64,000 nt of DNA. It comes from Paracoccaceae bacterium (GTDB taxonomy: Bacteria > Pseudomonadota > Alphaproteobacteria > Rhodobacterales > Rhodobacteraceae). Of this stretch, positions 17,091 through 24,604 are shown in pieces. The DNA lies in the NCBI GenBank assembly GCA_021647745.1, contig JAKIUB010000010.1, forward strand, positions 1 through 64,000. Direction: 5' to 3'. The translations under genes and the position numbers were made by a program. Under the pieces are notes generated by a model, which was given only the letters and a program-made list of their open reading frames with translations, had not been told where the DNA came from and ran no database searches. Position 1 is the first letter of the stretch. Every line of letters begins with the position of its first letter.

Positions 17091-18272
17091 TTATGGCCGG
17101 GTTTCGAGGCGCTGGCGTAGCACCCGGAGCATGTTGTCGCCCATGACTTTGCGGATTGTGGGAACCGGCATCCCCGCATTTACCAGCGCCTGGGTGATGG
17201 CCGCCAGCTCGGAGGTATCGAGGCTGGTGGTGACGGAGCCGTCAAAATCCGACCCGAGCGAGACGGCATCTTCCCCCACTACCCGGATCGCGGCTACAAT
17301 GGAGCTTGCGATGCCGGCAGGGGTGTTGTCACAGGTGACCTCTTCCCAGTAGCCGATACCGATCACTCCGCCGGTGGCGGCGATCTGCTGCATCAGCGCA
17401 TCGGGCAGGTTTCGCTTGGTATCGCATTGGCTGCGGATACCAGTATGGCTGAGCACGATGGGCATATCGACCATTTCAAGCACATCCTGCACTACCTGCA
17501 ATGAAGAATGGGCAATATCAAGCACCAGCCCGCGCGCCTCGACCTGCGCCACCACCTCGCGGCCAAAATCGGTCAACCCTGCATTCGAGGTACCGTGTAG
17601 GGAGCCGCCCAGCTCGTTGTCAAAAAAATGTTGCAGCCCGATGATACGGTAACCGGCGGATTCGAGCCGCAAAAGATTGGTCATTTCCCCTTCCAGCGGA
17701 TGCGCACCCTCTATGCCCAGCACCGCGCCCACCACTTTCTCACCCGCCTCGCGCCGCGCCAGCACCTCCTCGAGATCGCGTGCGGTGCGGATGACCCTGA
17801 GGTCTTGCGGCATGACAAGCTGGACTTCGGCCAACTTTTCGGCTTGATAGAGTGCCCGCTCCACGAGGCTGCCCCATGTGCGTATCGGCCAGAGCTGGGC
17901 GGTGGCAAGCAAGGTGATATTGTCAAAAGTGTCGGCGTCGTTTTGCTGGTAGTTCAGCCCCGCCGGAGACTTGGTGACTGCGGTAAACACCTGCACCGCA
18001 ACATTACCCTCGATCAGGCGCGGGATATCCACTTGCCCGTAGCTGCCGCGCTTGCTCAGATCCCGGTTCCACAGCAGGCTGTCTGCGTGCCAGTCGGCAA
18101 TGGTGAGGGAGTTGTGCAGCGCCATGGTTTCCGGGGTGATGGCATAGGGCGGGTGCGGGATAATAGCATTGCGCTGGCGTTCGACATAGCCGGGTGCAAA
18201 GATCAAAAACCCGACAAGCCCTACCAAGGATAGCACAAGCACTACAAGCAGGGTTTTTTTGATCATTTGCAT
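17091..18272 (-). CDS. Membrane-anchored dipeptidase, peptidase family M19
   Basis: 393 residues from the ATG at 18272. A hydrophobic anchor (KKTLLVVLVLSLVGLVGFLIF) leads into the renal-dipeptidase-like barrel, with the metal ligands of HADSLLW and the C-terminal SLGSDFDGSVTT block. M19 enzymes cleave dipeptides, often including D-amino acids, with two zinc ions. The anchor places it in the periplasm. It is 14 bases downstream of the SLC13 gene stop, so peptide cleavage and transport may be coexpressed. Confidence 0.9.
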   Translation of the reverse strand: MQMIKKTLLVVLVLSLVGLVGFLIFAPGYVERQRNAIIPHPPYAITPETMALHNSLTIADWHADSLLWNRDLSKRGSYGQVDIPRLIEGNVAVQVFTAVTKSPAGLNYQQNDADTFDNITLLATAQLWPIRTWGSLVERALYQAEKLAEVQLVMPQDLRVIRTARDLEEVLARREAGEKVVGAVLGIEGAHPLEGEMTNLLRLESAGYRIIGLQHFFDNELGGSLHGTSNAGLTDFGREVVAQVEARGLVLDIAHSSLQVVQDVLEMVDMPIVLSHTGIRSQCDTKRNLPDALMQQIAATGGVIGIGYWEEVTCDNTPAGIASSIVAAIRVVGEDAVSLGSDFDGSVTTSLDTSELAAITQALVNAGMPVPTIRKVMGDNMLRVLRQRLETRP

Positions 18273-18286
18273 GGGAAAATACCTTT

Positions 18287-20068
18287 TTATAATGGCCAGA
18301 AAAACAGAATCGCCGGTATGCTGACCACCACGACAATAATCTCCAGCGGCAGGCCCATCCGCCAATAATCGCCAAATCTATAGCCGCCAGGACCAAGGAT
18401 AAGCGTGTTGTTTTTGTGGCCAATCGGGGTCAAAAACGCACAAGAAGCGGCAACGGCGACCACCATGAGGAACGGATCAGGGTTTACGCCAAGCGTGGTG
18501 GCCATCTGGATGGCGATCGGGGCGGCTACGATGGTGGTGGCGGTGTTGTTGAGCACATCGGACAGGGTCATGGTGACGATCATCAATATGGTCAAAATCG
18601 CCCATGGCGCCATGCCCTCGGTCATAGTGAGCAGCCAGCCGGATATCAACTCGGTGCCGCCCGAGGTTTCAAGCGCCGCGCCAAGCGGGATCATCGAGCC
18701 AAGCAAGACCACAACCGGCCAGCTGATATGATTGTAAATATCCGAGATTGGCAGGATTTTGGTTAGTACAAAGCCGACCACAACCAGCCCGAGCGCTACC
18801 GGCAGGTAAACCAGCCCGAGGCTGGCCGCCACCACAGCAGCTGCAAACATGCCTATCCCGAGCCAGACCTTCTTTTCCTCGGTTACGGATAGCCCGCGTT
18901 CGGCCAGCGGCAGGGCGCCCAGCCATTCGGTTACCTGGCCGCTTTGCTCGCTTGGCACCAGTAAAAGCAGGATATCGCCAGCGCGCAACTCGGTCTTTCG
19001 AATGTGGCTCTTGATTTTCTGGCCCTGACGGGAGATGCCCATCAGTACGGTATTTTGTCGCCAGCCCAGCCCGATCGCCACGGCGGTCTTGCCGGCAATA
19101 CGCGATTCTTCGGTCACCACGACCTCGATCATGCTCAAGCCATGGCCATCGGCGCGCAGGGCCTCCTGCCGTTTTGTTTCAGCAAAATCGAGCGAAAGCG
19201 CGGCGCGAAATTCATCCAGTGCATCGGGGGTGGCCTCAAGCAGAAGAGCGTCATTGGCGGCCAGTTCGGTGCTGCGCGCTGTGCCGTATCGGCGCTTGCC
19301 GTCGCGCACCAGCCCGAGGATGGCGACATCACTTTTATCAGCGGTTTCATAAAACTCCGAAAGCCTTTTGCCGATGTGTTTGGAATCGGCGGGAATGGTC
19401 AGCTCCGCGATATAGTTTGCGATGTCTTCCAGCGGATCACGGCTAGCTTGCGCGGACTTGTTTTGCGGGATGAGCCGCCAGCCGACCAGCGCGACAAATG
19501 CAAGGCCGGCAAGGGCGACAACTATCCCGACTGGTGCAAAATCAAACATTGCGAAAGGCGCGCCTAGGCTGTCTTCGCGGATGGTGGCGATGATAATATT
19601 GGGGGGCGTGCCGATCAGCGTGACCATGCCACCAAGAATGGTGGCAAAGGACAGGGGCATCAATGAAAGGCCCGGCGCGCGCTTGGCTTTGCGCGCGGTC
19701 TGGATATCGACTGGCATCAGCAGCGCCAGCGCCGCGACGTTGTTCATAAAGCCCGAAAGCAGGCCACCGATGGCTCCCATCAGCGCAATATGCGCTCCGA
19801 GAGAGCGCGAAGCATCAACCAGCGTGCGGGTGATAAGAAATACTGCCCCCGAGCGCACCAACCCTGCCGAAACCACAAGAACCAGCGCCACCACGATCGT
19901 GGCAGGGTGGCCAAAGCCCGAAAAGGCCGCCTTGGTCGGAATGACCCCGGCCACCACCCCGAGCAGGAGCGCAGTAAAGGCTACAAGATCGTATCTGAAT
20001 TTTCCCCAGAGAAGAAATACAAACACCCCGCCAAATAGCGAGAACAGGATGATCTGGTCGGTGGTCAT
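18287..20068 (-). CDS. SLC13 family permease with two RCK/TrkA-C domains
   Basis: 593 residues from the ATG at 20068. Two blocks of membrane segments flank a soluble middle region (about residues 200-400) that contains two TrkA-C-like repeats, each ending in GDILLLL- or NDALLLEA-type strands. The transporter signatures GTPPNIIIA and TPIGHKNNTLI are present. Members carry dicarboxylates, sulfate or other anions with Na+; the TrkA-C type is often linked to sulfate or citrate but the substrate is open. It is downstream of secG, past a strong terminator. Confidence 0.9.
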   Translation of the reverse strand: MTTDQIILFSLFGGVFVFLLWGKFRYDLVAFTALLLGVVAGVIPTKAAFSGFGHPATIVVALVLVVSAGLVRSGAVFLITRTLVDASRSLGAHIALMGAIGGLLSGFMNNVAALALLMPVDIQTARKAKRAPGLSLMPLSFATILGGMVTLIGTPPNIIIATIREDSLGAPFAMFDFAPVGIVVALAGLAFVALVGWRLIPQNKSAQASRDPLEDIANYIAELTIPADSKHIGKRLSEFYETADKSDVAILGLVRDGKRRYGTARSTELAANDALLLEATPDALDEFRAALSLDFAETKRQEALRADGHGLSMIEVVVTEESRIAGKTAVAIGLGWRQNTVLMGISRQGQKIKSHIRKTELRAGDILLLLVPSEQSGQVTEWLGALPLAERGLSVTEEKKVWLGIGMFAAAVVAASLGLVYLPVALGLVVVGFVLTKILPISDIYNHISWPVVVLLGSMIPLGAALETSGGTELISGWLLTMTEGMAPWAILTILMIVTMTLSDVLNNTATTIVAAPIAIQMATTLGVNPDPFLMVVAVAASCAFLTPIGHKNNTLILGPGGYRFGDYWRMGLPLEIIVVVVSIPAILFFWPL

Positions 20069-20147
20069 GGAGGCTCCATTTTGTTTTGGCCATCCAAAAG
20101 GAATTGGCAGAAAAATGCAATGGGGGGTTGTTTGGTATTTTTGGGTA

Positions 20148-20177
20148 GAAAAAAGCGGCGCCTCAAGAGGCACCGCT
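20148..20177 (-). terminator. Intrinsic terminator after secG
   Basis: On the minus strand AGCGGTGCCTC pairs with GAGGCGCCGCT (one wobble), followed by six Ts. It sits about 40 bases past the secG stop. Confidence 0.85.
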
Positions 20178-20218
20178 AATATGAAAATAGCAAGGGCGCC
20201 TTGGTGGCGCGCGCGGGA

Positions 20219-20632
20219 CTAGTTGGATGCGGGCGGGGTTGCCGGCGCATTATTGGTTGCCTCCGGTGTGGCTGGCGCATCGGTGCTTGGTGTGACGGCA
20301 TTGCCCAAATCAGGAATCAAGATGGTATTAGGGTCGATTTGCGGCGCGCTTTCGAACGGTGCTGCTATCTCGCCGGCGCCAAGGTTCAACACGGAGTCAC
20401 CTGCGGCGTTGTTGGCCGCGATAATAGTAAGGCTGAGAGAGGTAATAATAAAGCCGATGGCAAGGACCCAGGTGACCTTGGAAAGCGCGGTTGCGACCGA
20501 ACGCCCGCTCATGGCACCACCGCCACCGCCACCGCCCATACCAAGCCCGCCGCCTTCCGAGCGCTGGAGTAACACAACCCCGATCAGGCCCAGAGCCAGA
20601 AGCAGGTGGATGGTGAGAACGATATTTTCCAT
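20219..20632 (-). CDS. secG: Preprotein translocase subunit SecG
   Basis: 137 residues. The start is ENIVLTIHLLLALGLIGVVL, followed by the conserved LLQRSEGGGLGMGGGG loop and a second membrane helix near residues 50-72. The C-terminal third is an Ala/Pro/Thr-rich tail, usual in alphaproteobacteria. It is part of the SecYEG protein channel in the inner membrane. The usual downstream neighbour pyrG is missing; a pyrG tail lies 4 kb away. Confidence 0.93.
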   Translation of the reverse strand: MENIVLTIHLLLALGLIGVVLLQRSEGGGLGMGGGGGGGAMSGRSVATALSKVTWVLAIGFIITSLSLTIIAANNAAGDSVLNLGAGEIAAPFESAPQIDPNTILIPDLGNAVTPSTDAPATPEATNNAPATPPASN

Positions 20633-20707
20633 ATTTCGGTCTTTCGAACTTTAAGAGATCGTGGCTGTCTAACGCTTAAAATGGGGGTTGTCGATTCCTA
20701 ATCAAGC

Positions 20708-21127
20708 CTAGGAAGAGATATCGAGATCATCATCGCCGTCGCGTGTGTCAAACTGGCCGGATATCCGCCGCCGGATAATACTCCAGCTCAGGCCAATGCC
20801 AAGCACGAGGGAGAGAGCGATCAGGCCGATCCATGTCATGGCGGTGGCGCTCGCGGGGTCGAGCAGGCCTTTGTCATAAAGCACCCAGAGCAGCACCCCG
20901 ATAACAGAGAGGATCATGGCGATGCCGATTTTACCGATGGATTTTAGCGTGGCGCGGATAAATATCGCGTAGGCGACAAACAGGATTAGCCCAAGCAGGA
21001 TAACCACCGAGAGATTGCTGGCGGTATTGTCTATAGCCCAGCGCACATAGTTGAGGCTGGTCGGGTTGTAAGTGATGAAAACCAGAATGAGGGCAGCGGC
21101 CCAGCGGATCAGCATTTGTTTCAGCAT
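20708..21127 (-). CDS. Four-span membrane protein, possibly DUF6524
   Basis: 139 residues with about four hydrophobic segments: near residues 7-20, 39-57, 69-84 and 97-115. The C-terminus is short and acidic (DTRDGDDDLDISS). The family label is from memory and uncertain. It is upstream of secG on the same strand with a 75-base gap, so cotranscription is possible but not shown. Function unknown. Confidence 0.7.
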   Translation of the reverse strand: MLKQMLIRWAAALILVFITYNPTSLNYVRWAIDNTASNLSVVILLGLILFVAYAIFIRATLKSIGKIGIAMILSVIGVLLWVLYDKGLLDPASATAMTWIGLIALSLVLGIGLSWSIIRRRISGQFDTRDGDDDLDISS

Positions 21128-21304
21128 TTTGGCCCTCGTTTTGGTTGAATACTATAAATCGGGGTTTTTGAGCAAAATATCAAGTGGAAGCGGAAGTTTG
21201 CCGGTCTTGGCGAAAGCCTGGGTAAATAGAGCTGCTGTTTTTGCCAATTTACACACACTTTCGGGTGGCTTTGTCTGGTGCGGAGCAATGCGCTTGAGAA
21301 AATG

Positions 21305-21334
21305 AAAAACGCACCCCGGCAGGGCGGGATGCGT
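21305..21334 (-). terminator. Intrinsic terminator after ilvC
   Basis: On the minus strand a 10-base stem (ACGCATCCCG/CGGGGTGCGT, one wobble) with loop CCCTGC is followed by TTTTT. A second hairpin (GGGGG-TTCA-CCCCC) lies at about 21346-21361, between it and the ilvC stop. The 280-base gap to the next gene holds nothing else clear. Confidence 0.8.
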
Positions 21335-21407
21335 TGAAAGGGGGCGGGGGGTTCACCCCCTCTTGGCTATGCCAATTCACCCCTGGAGTATTTAGGCAAA
21401 AAAGAAG

Positions 21408-22430
21408 CTAATTTTTTTCTTTATCTACCATTTTACCAGCCGAAATCCATGGCATCATGGCGCGCAGGGTTTTGCCGACTTTCTCGATCTGGTGCTCGTC
21501 GTTGATGCGGCGGGTGGCTTTGAAGCTGGGCTGGCCAACGGCGTTTTCCAGCATGAAGTCGCGCACGAAGTTGCCGTTCTGGATGTCCGTCAGCACGTCT
21601 TTCATGCGCTTTTTGGTTTCCTCGTAAGGCAGGATGCGCGGGCCGGAGACATATTCGCCATATTCCGCTGTGTTGGAGATCGAGTAGTTCATATTCGCAA
21701 TGCCGCCTTCATAGATCAGGTCAACAATAAGCTTCACTTCGTGCAGGCACTCGAAATAGGCCATTTCCGGCTCATAGCCCGCCTCGACAAGGGTTTCAAA
21801 ACCCATGCGGATCAGCTCTACAAGCCCGCCGCACAATACGGCTTGCTCGCCGAACAGGTCGGTTTCGCACTCTTGGCGGAAGTTGGTCTCAATAATGCCC
21901 GAGCGACCGCCACCGATGGCGGAGCAATAGGAAAGTCCAATTTCCATGGCTTTGCCCGAGGCGTCGGTGTCAACAGCAACCAAGCACGGCACACCGCCGC
22001 CTTTGGTGAACTCGCCGCGCACGGTGTGGCCGGGGCCTTTGGGGGCCATCATGATGATGTCGACACCGGCTTTAGGCGTGATTAGATCAAAGTGGATGTT
22101 CAGGCCATGGGCAAAAGCCATGGCCGCGCCCTCGCGGATGTTGTCCTTGACGTATTTGTTATAGGTCTCGGCTTGCAGCTCGTCGGGCATGGTAAACATG
22201 ATCAGATCACACCAGGCGGCGGCCTCGGCAATGCCCATGGTTTTCAGGCCTTCGCCTTCGGCCTTGGCTTTGGAAGGCGAGCCATCGCGCAAGGCGACAA
22301 CAACGTTTTTGGCGCCGCTATCGCGCAGGTTCAGCGCATGGGCGTGGCCTTGGGAGCCATAGCCAAGAATGGCTACTTTCATGTCTTTGATCAGGTTGAT
22401 GTCGCAATCACGGTCATAATATACGCGCAT
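21408..22430 (-). CDS. ilvC: Ketol-acid reductoisomerase (NADP+)
   Basis: 340 residues from the ATG at 22430, the short class I form. It has the Rossmann block LGYGSQGHAHALNLRDSG, APKGPGHTVR, and the C-terminal knotted domain with VEAGYEPEMAYFECLHEVKL. It converts acetolactate or acetohydroxybutyrate to the dihydroxy acid in branched-chain amino acid synthesis. The open frame continues far upstream but this is chance. It diverges from two Lrp-family genes, which suggests regulation by them. Confidence 0.97.
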   Translation of the reverse strand: MRVYYDRDCDINLIKDMKVAILGYGSQGHAHALNLRDSGAKNVVVALRDGSPSKAKAEGEGLKTMGIAEAAAWCDLIMFTMPDELQAETYNKYVKDNIREGAAMAFAHGLNIHFDLITPKAGVDIIMMAPKGPGHTVRGEFTKGGGVPCLVAVDTDASGKAMEIGLSYCSAIGGGRSGIIETNFRQECETDLFGEQAVLCGGLVELIRMGFETLVEAGYEPEMAYFECLHEVKLIVDLIYEGGIANMNYSISNTAEYGEYVSGPRILPYEETKKRMKDVLTDIQNGNFVRDFMLENAVGQPSFKATRRINDEHQIEKVGKTLRAMMPWISAGKMVDKEKN

Positions 22431-22481
22431 GGTTTTTCCCTCGTTGGTTTGAATTGAGAGCAGCATAGTGGAGTTTTGCAA

Positions 22482-22528
22482 AAATACCTTTTGATAATTG
22501 GTATTTATGCTGATATTACGAGTAATAT
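22482..22528. promoter_or_regulatory. Two inverted repeats between ilvC and the Lrp genes
   Basis: AAATACC-N11-GGTATTT (22482-22506) and the perfect ATATTAC-GA-GTAATAT (22513-22528) lie in an AT-rich divergent promoter region. They are good candidate operators for the adjacent Lrp/AsnC regulators. Confidence 0.6.
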
Positions 22529-22559
22529 ATGCGCAAGATACTAAAATAATGGAATATTT

Positions 22560-23018
22560 ATGCAAGTAGACGATATTGATCGCCGGATATTGCGCCATCT
22601 GCAAGAGGATGGCAGCCAAACCATGGGAGAGCTGGCGGTAAAGGCCGGGCTGAGCAGCGGGGCCTGTTGGCGGCGGGTGGAAAAGCTGGAGACATCCGGT
22701 GTGATCATCGGGCGTGAAGTGGTGCTGGACTACCGCGCCATGGGTTATGCGGTGGAAGTGTTTTTGCGCATCACGCTTGATAAAACCCAAGGCAATGCCT
22801 TTGACGAATTTACCAGTGCTGCACGCAAGATACCCGAGGTCGGCGGCATTCAGACCTTGCTCGGGCGGGTGGATATCCGCATGGATGTGCGGGCGCGGGA
22901 TCTGGCGCATTATCAGGAGATATACAAGGAGCGTATTCTGGCGCTGCCGCATATTGCCGATGTCGAGGCGTTGATGCTGATTTCAGAGGTGAAAAACACC
23001 GAGGCATTGCCGCTATGA
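22560..23018 (+). CDS. Lrp/AsnC family transcriptional regulator (first of pair)
   Basis: 152 residues. The N-terminal winged helix starts VDDIDRRILRHLQEDGSQTM and the C-terminal half is a RAM ligand-binding domain ending in VEALMLISEVK. Family members bind DNA as dimers or octamers and respond to amino acids. It is divergent from ilvC and overlaps the next Lrp gene by 4 bases (ATGA), so the two are cotranslated. Confidence 0.9.
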   Translation: MQVDDIDRRILRHLQEDGSQTMGELAVKAGLSSGACWRRVEKLETSGVIIGREVVLDYRAMGYAVEVFLRITLDKTQGNAFDEFTSAARKIPEVGGIQTLLGRVDIRMDVRARDLAHYQEIYKERILALPHIADVEALMLISEVKNTEALPL

Positions 23019-23455
23019 TCGAGCTTGATGAAAAAGACCGCGCGATATTGCAGGCGCTTAAGGATGATGGCGGGCTAAACGCCGGCGAGGTTGGCAAAAT
23101 GGTGGGCCTCACGCAACCAGCCGCGTGGCGGCGGATCAAGCGGCTGGAAGATGGCGGAGTGATTTTGGGCCGCCGGGTGCGGCTCAACCGGGTGGCGCTT
23201 GGCTTTGGTGTGGTGGTTTATCTCGGGGTCAAGCTGGCTGCCAAGGGCCGGGTCAGCCTTGAGGATTTTGAACGTGCGGTGTGTGCCATTCCCGAGGTGC
23301 AACTGGTGCAGCATGTGCTTGGGATATATGATTATCGGCTCAAGGTGGTGGCGCGGGATCTGTCTGATTTCGAGCGGATATTACGACGGCGGATCATGAC
23401 ACTACCCGGTGCCGGTGAAGTCGAGAGCAACGTTATGCTTTCGGAGGTGGATTAG
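23015..23455 (+). CDS. Lrp/AsnC family transcriptional regulator (second of pair)
   Basis: 146 residues, with the same architecture as its partner: helix-turn-helix (IELDEKDRAILQALKDDGGLN) then RAM domain (IPEVQLVQHVLGIYDYRLKVV). The two proteins share ordering and motifs but are well diverged, so this is an old duplication or pairing rather than a recent one. Cotranslation suggests they may form hetero-oligomers. Likely targets are ilvC and their own promoter. Confidence 0.9.
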   Translation: MIELDEKDRAILQALKDDGGLNAGEVGKMVGLTQPAAWRRIKRLEDGGVILGRRVRLNRVALGFGVVVYLGVKLAAKGRVSLEDFERAVCAIPEVQLVQHVLGIYDYRLKVVARDLSDFERILRRRIMTLPGAGEVESNVMLSEVD

Positions 23456-23500
23456 CGATAGCCGCGCGCTGCACTGAAATGGTGGCGTTTGTGGCCAGTG

Positions 23501-24457
23501 CTAGATTGACACGACAACCTTTCCGGTGGATTGGCGCTTTTTAAGCAAGGCGAGGGCTTCGTTGGCCTGTTTCAGTGGTAATATATGGCTGATATGGGGT
23601 TTGAGGCTACCGGTGGCGTGGATTTCAAACAATGCCTTGAAGCTGTCGGTAAGTTTTTGCGGGGCAAAAACCGTGTAGCCGCCCCAATAATATCCGATAA
23701 CGGTGATGTTTTTGACCAACAGAATGTTGGCCGGAATTTGCGGAATGTCACCAGAGGCAAACCCGAGAGGTAAAATCCTTGCCAGGGGATTACAGGCCCG
23801 CAGGGCGGCTTTAAACTGTGCGCCGCCCACCGGATCATAAACCACATCCGCGCCGCCAAGGGATTTCACGGCCGTGCGGATATCGTCGGTTTCGGAGTTG
23901 ATCAGGTGGTCCGCACCTGCGTTTTTGCAGATTGCCAGCTTTTCGGCCGAGCGCGCCACCGCGATCACCTTTGCCCCCATTAGCTTGCCAAGCTCTACCG
24001 CAGTCAGGCCAATCCCGCCCGATGCGCCCAGCACCAGCAGGGTTTCGCCCGCCTTCAGCGCGGCGCGCTCAAGCGCCAGATGGCTGGTGCCATAAGCCAC
24101 CAGAAAGGCCGCGACCTCTTCATTGCTCAGGCTGTTTGGCACCTCCACACAGCGATCTGCTGCGATGCAGGTGTATTCGGCCAATCCGCCGCTGCCGCCA
24201 TAGGCGCCGATGCGGGTGCCTATGGCCGGCGCACTCACCCCTTCGCCAAGCGCCTCTACGGTGGCGCATATTTCCATACCCGGAGTGAAGGGCGGCTCGA
24301 ATTTTTCCTGATATGTGCCCTCTACAATCAGCGTATCGCCAAAGTTTATACCGCAGGCATGCACTCGCACTAAAACCTCGCCCTTGGCGGGGGTTGGGCG
24401 GGTGGTTTCAACCAGTTCCATTGGTTGGCCCAGTGTGAGTATTTGCATGGCTTTCAT
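23501..24457 (-). CDS. NADPH:quinone oxidoreductase family protein
   Basis: 318 residues from the ATG at 24457, with GGAGAG upstream. It is a zinc-free medium-chain dehydrogenase: an N-terminal GroES-like domain (PTPAKGEVLVRVHACGINFGD) and a Rossmann domain (LVLGASGGIGLTAVELGKLMGA). Members reduce quinones or enoyl-type substrates with NADPH; the substrate here is unknown. It diverges from typA across about 150 bases. Confidence 0.88.
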   Translation of the reverse strand: MKAMQILTLGQPMELVETTRPTPAKGEVLVRVHACGINFGDTLIVEGTYQEKFEPPFTPGMEICATVEALGEGVSAPAIGTRIGAYGGSGGLAEYTCIAADRCVEVPNSLSNEEVAAFLVAYGTSHLALERAALKAGETLLVLGASGGIGLTAVELGKLMGAKVIAVARSAEKLAICKNAGADHLINSETDDIRTAVKSLGGADVVYDPVGGAQFKAALRACNPLARILPLGFASGDIPQIPANILLVKNITVIGYYWGGYTVFAPQKLTDSFKALFEIHATGSLKPHISHILPLKQANEALALLKKRQSTGKVVVSI

Positions 24458-24506
24458 GGTATGCTCTCCTATCTTTGCCTCGAATTGACGCGGCGCAGTA
24501 ATAAAA

Positions 24507-24524
24507 GGCAAGCCAATACTTGCC
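24507..24524. promoter_or_regulatory. Inverted repeat GGCAAG-N6-CTTGCC upstream of typA
   Basis: A perfect 6-base inverted repeat in the divergent promoter region between the oxidoreductase and typA. TATATT follows at 24534 as a possible -10. It may be an operator; no known consensus is claimed. Confidence 0.4.
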
Positions 24525-24557
24525 AAGGGCCGCTATATTTTGTATGGGAGCGGAGAA

Positions 24558-24592
24558 CGGGGAGAGCTACAGGCTCGCCCCGCATTTTTTTT
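24558..24592 (+). terminator. Intrinsic terminator or attenuator directly upstream of typA
   Basis: CGGGG-A-GAGC, loop TACAG, GCTC-G-CCCCG, then eight Ts. It points into typA and ends only 12-15 bases before the start codon. No complete gene lies between it and the oxidoreductase start, so it would either end a short leader RNA or attenuate typA. Confidence 0.75.
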
Positions 24593-24604
24593 GAAAAGGC
24601 CGGA

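Noticed and set aside
21408..22952. N-terminal extension of IlvC by about 174 codons
   Set aside because: The extension crosses the divergent promoter and first Lrp gene; the ATG at 22430 gives the exact family start.
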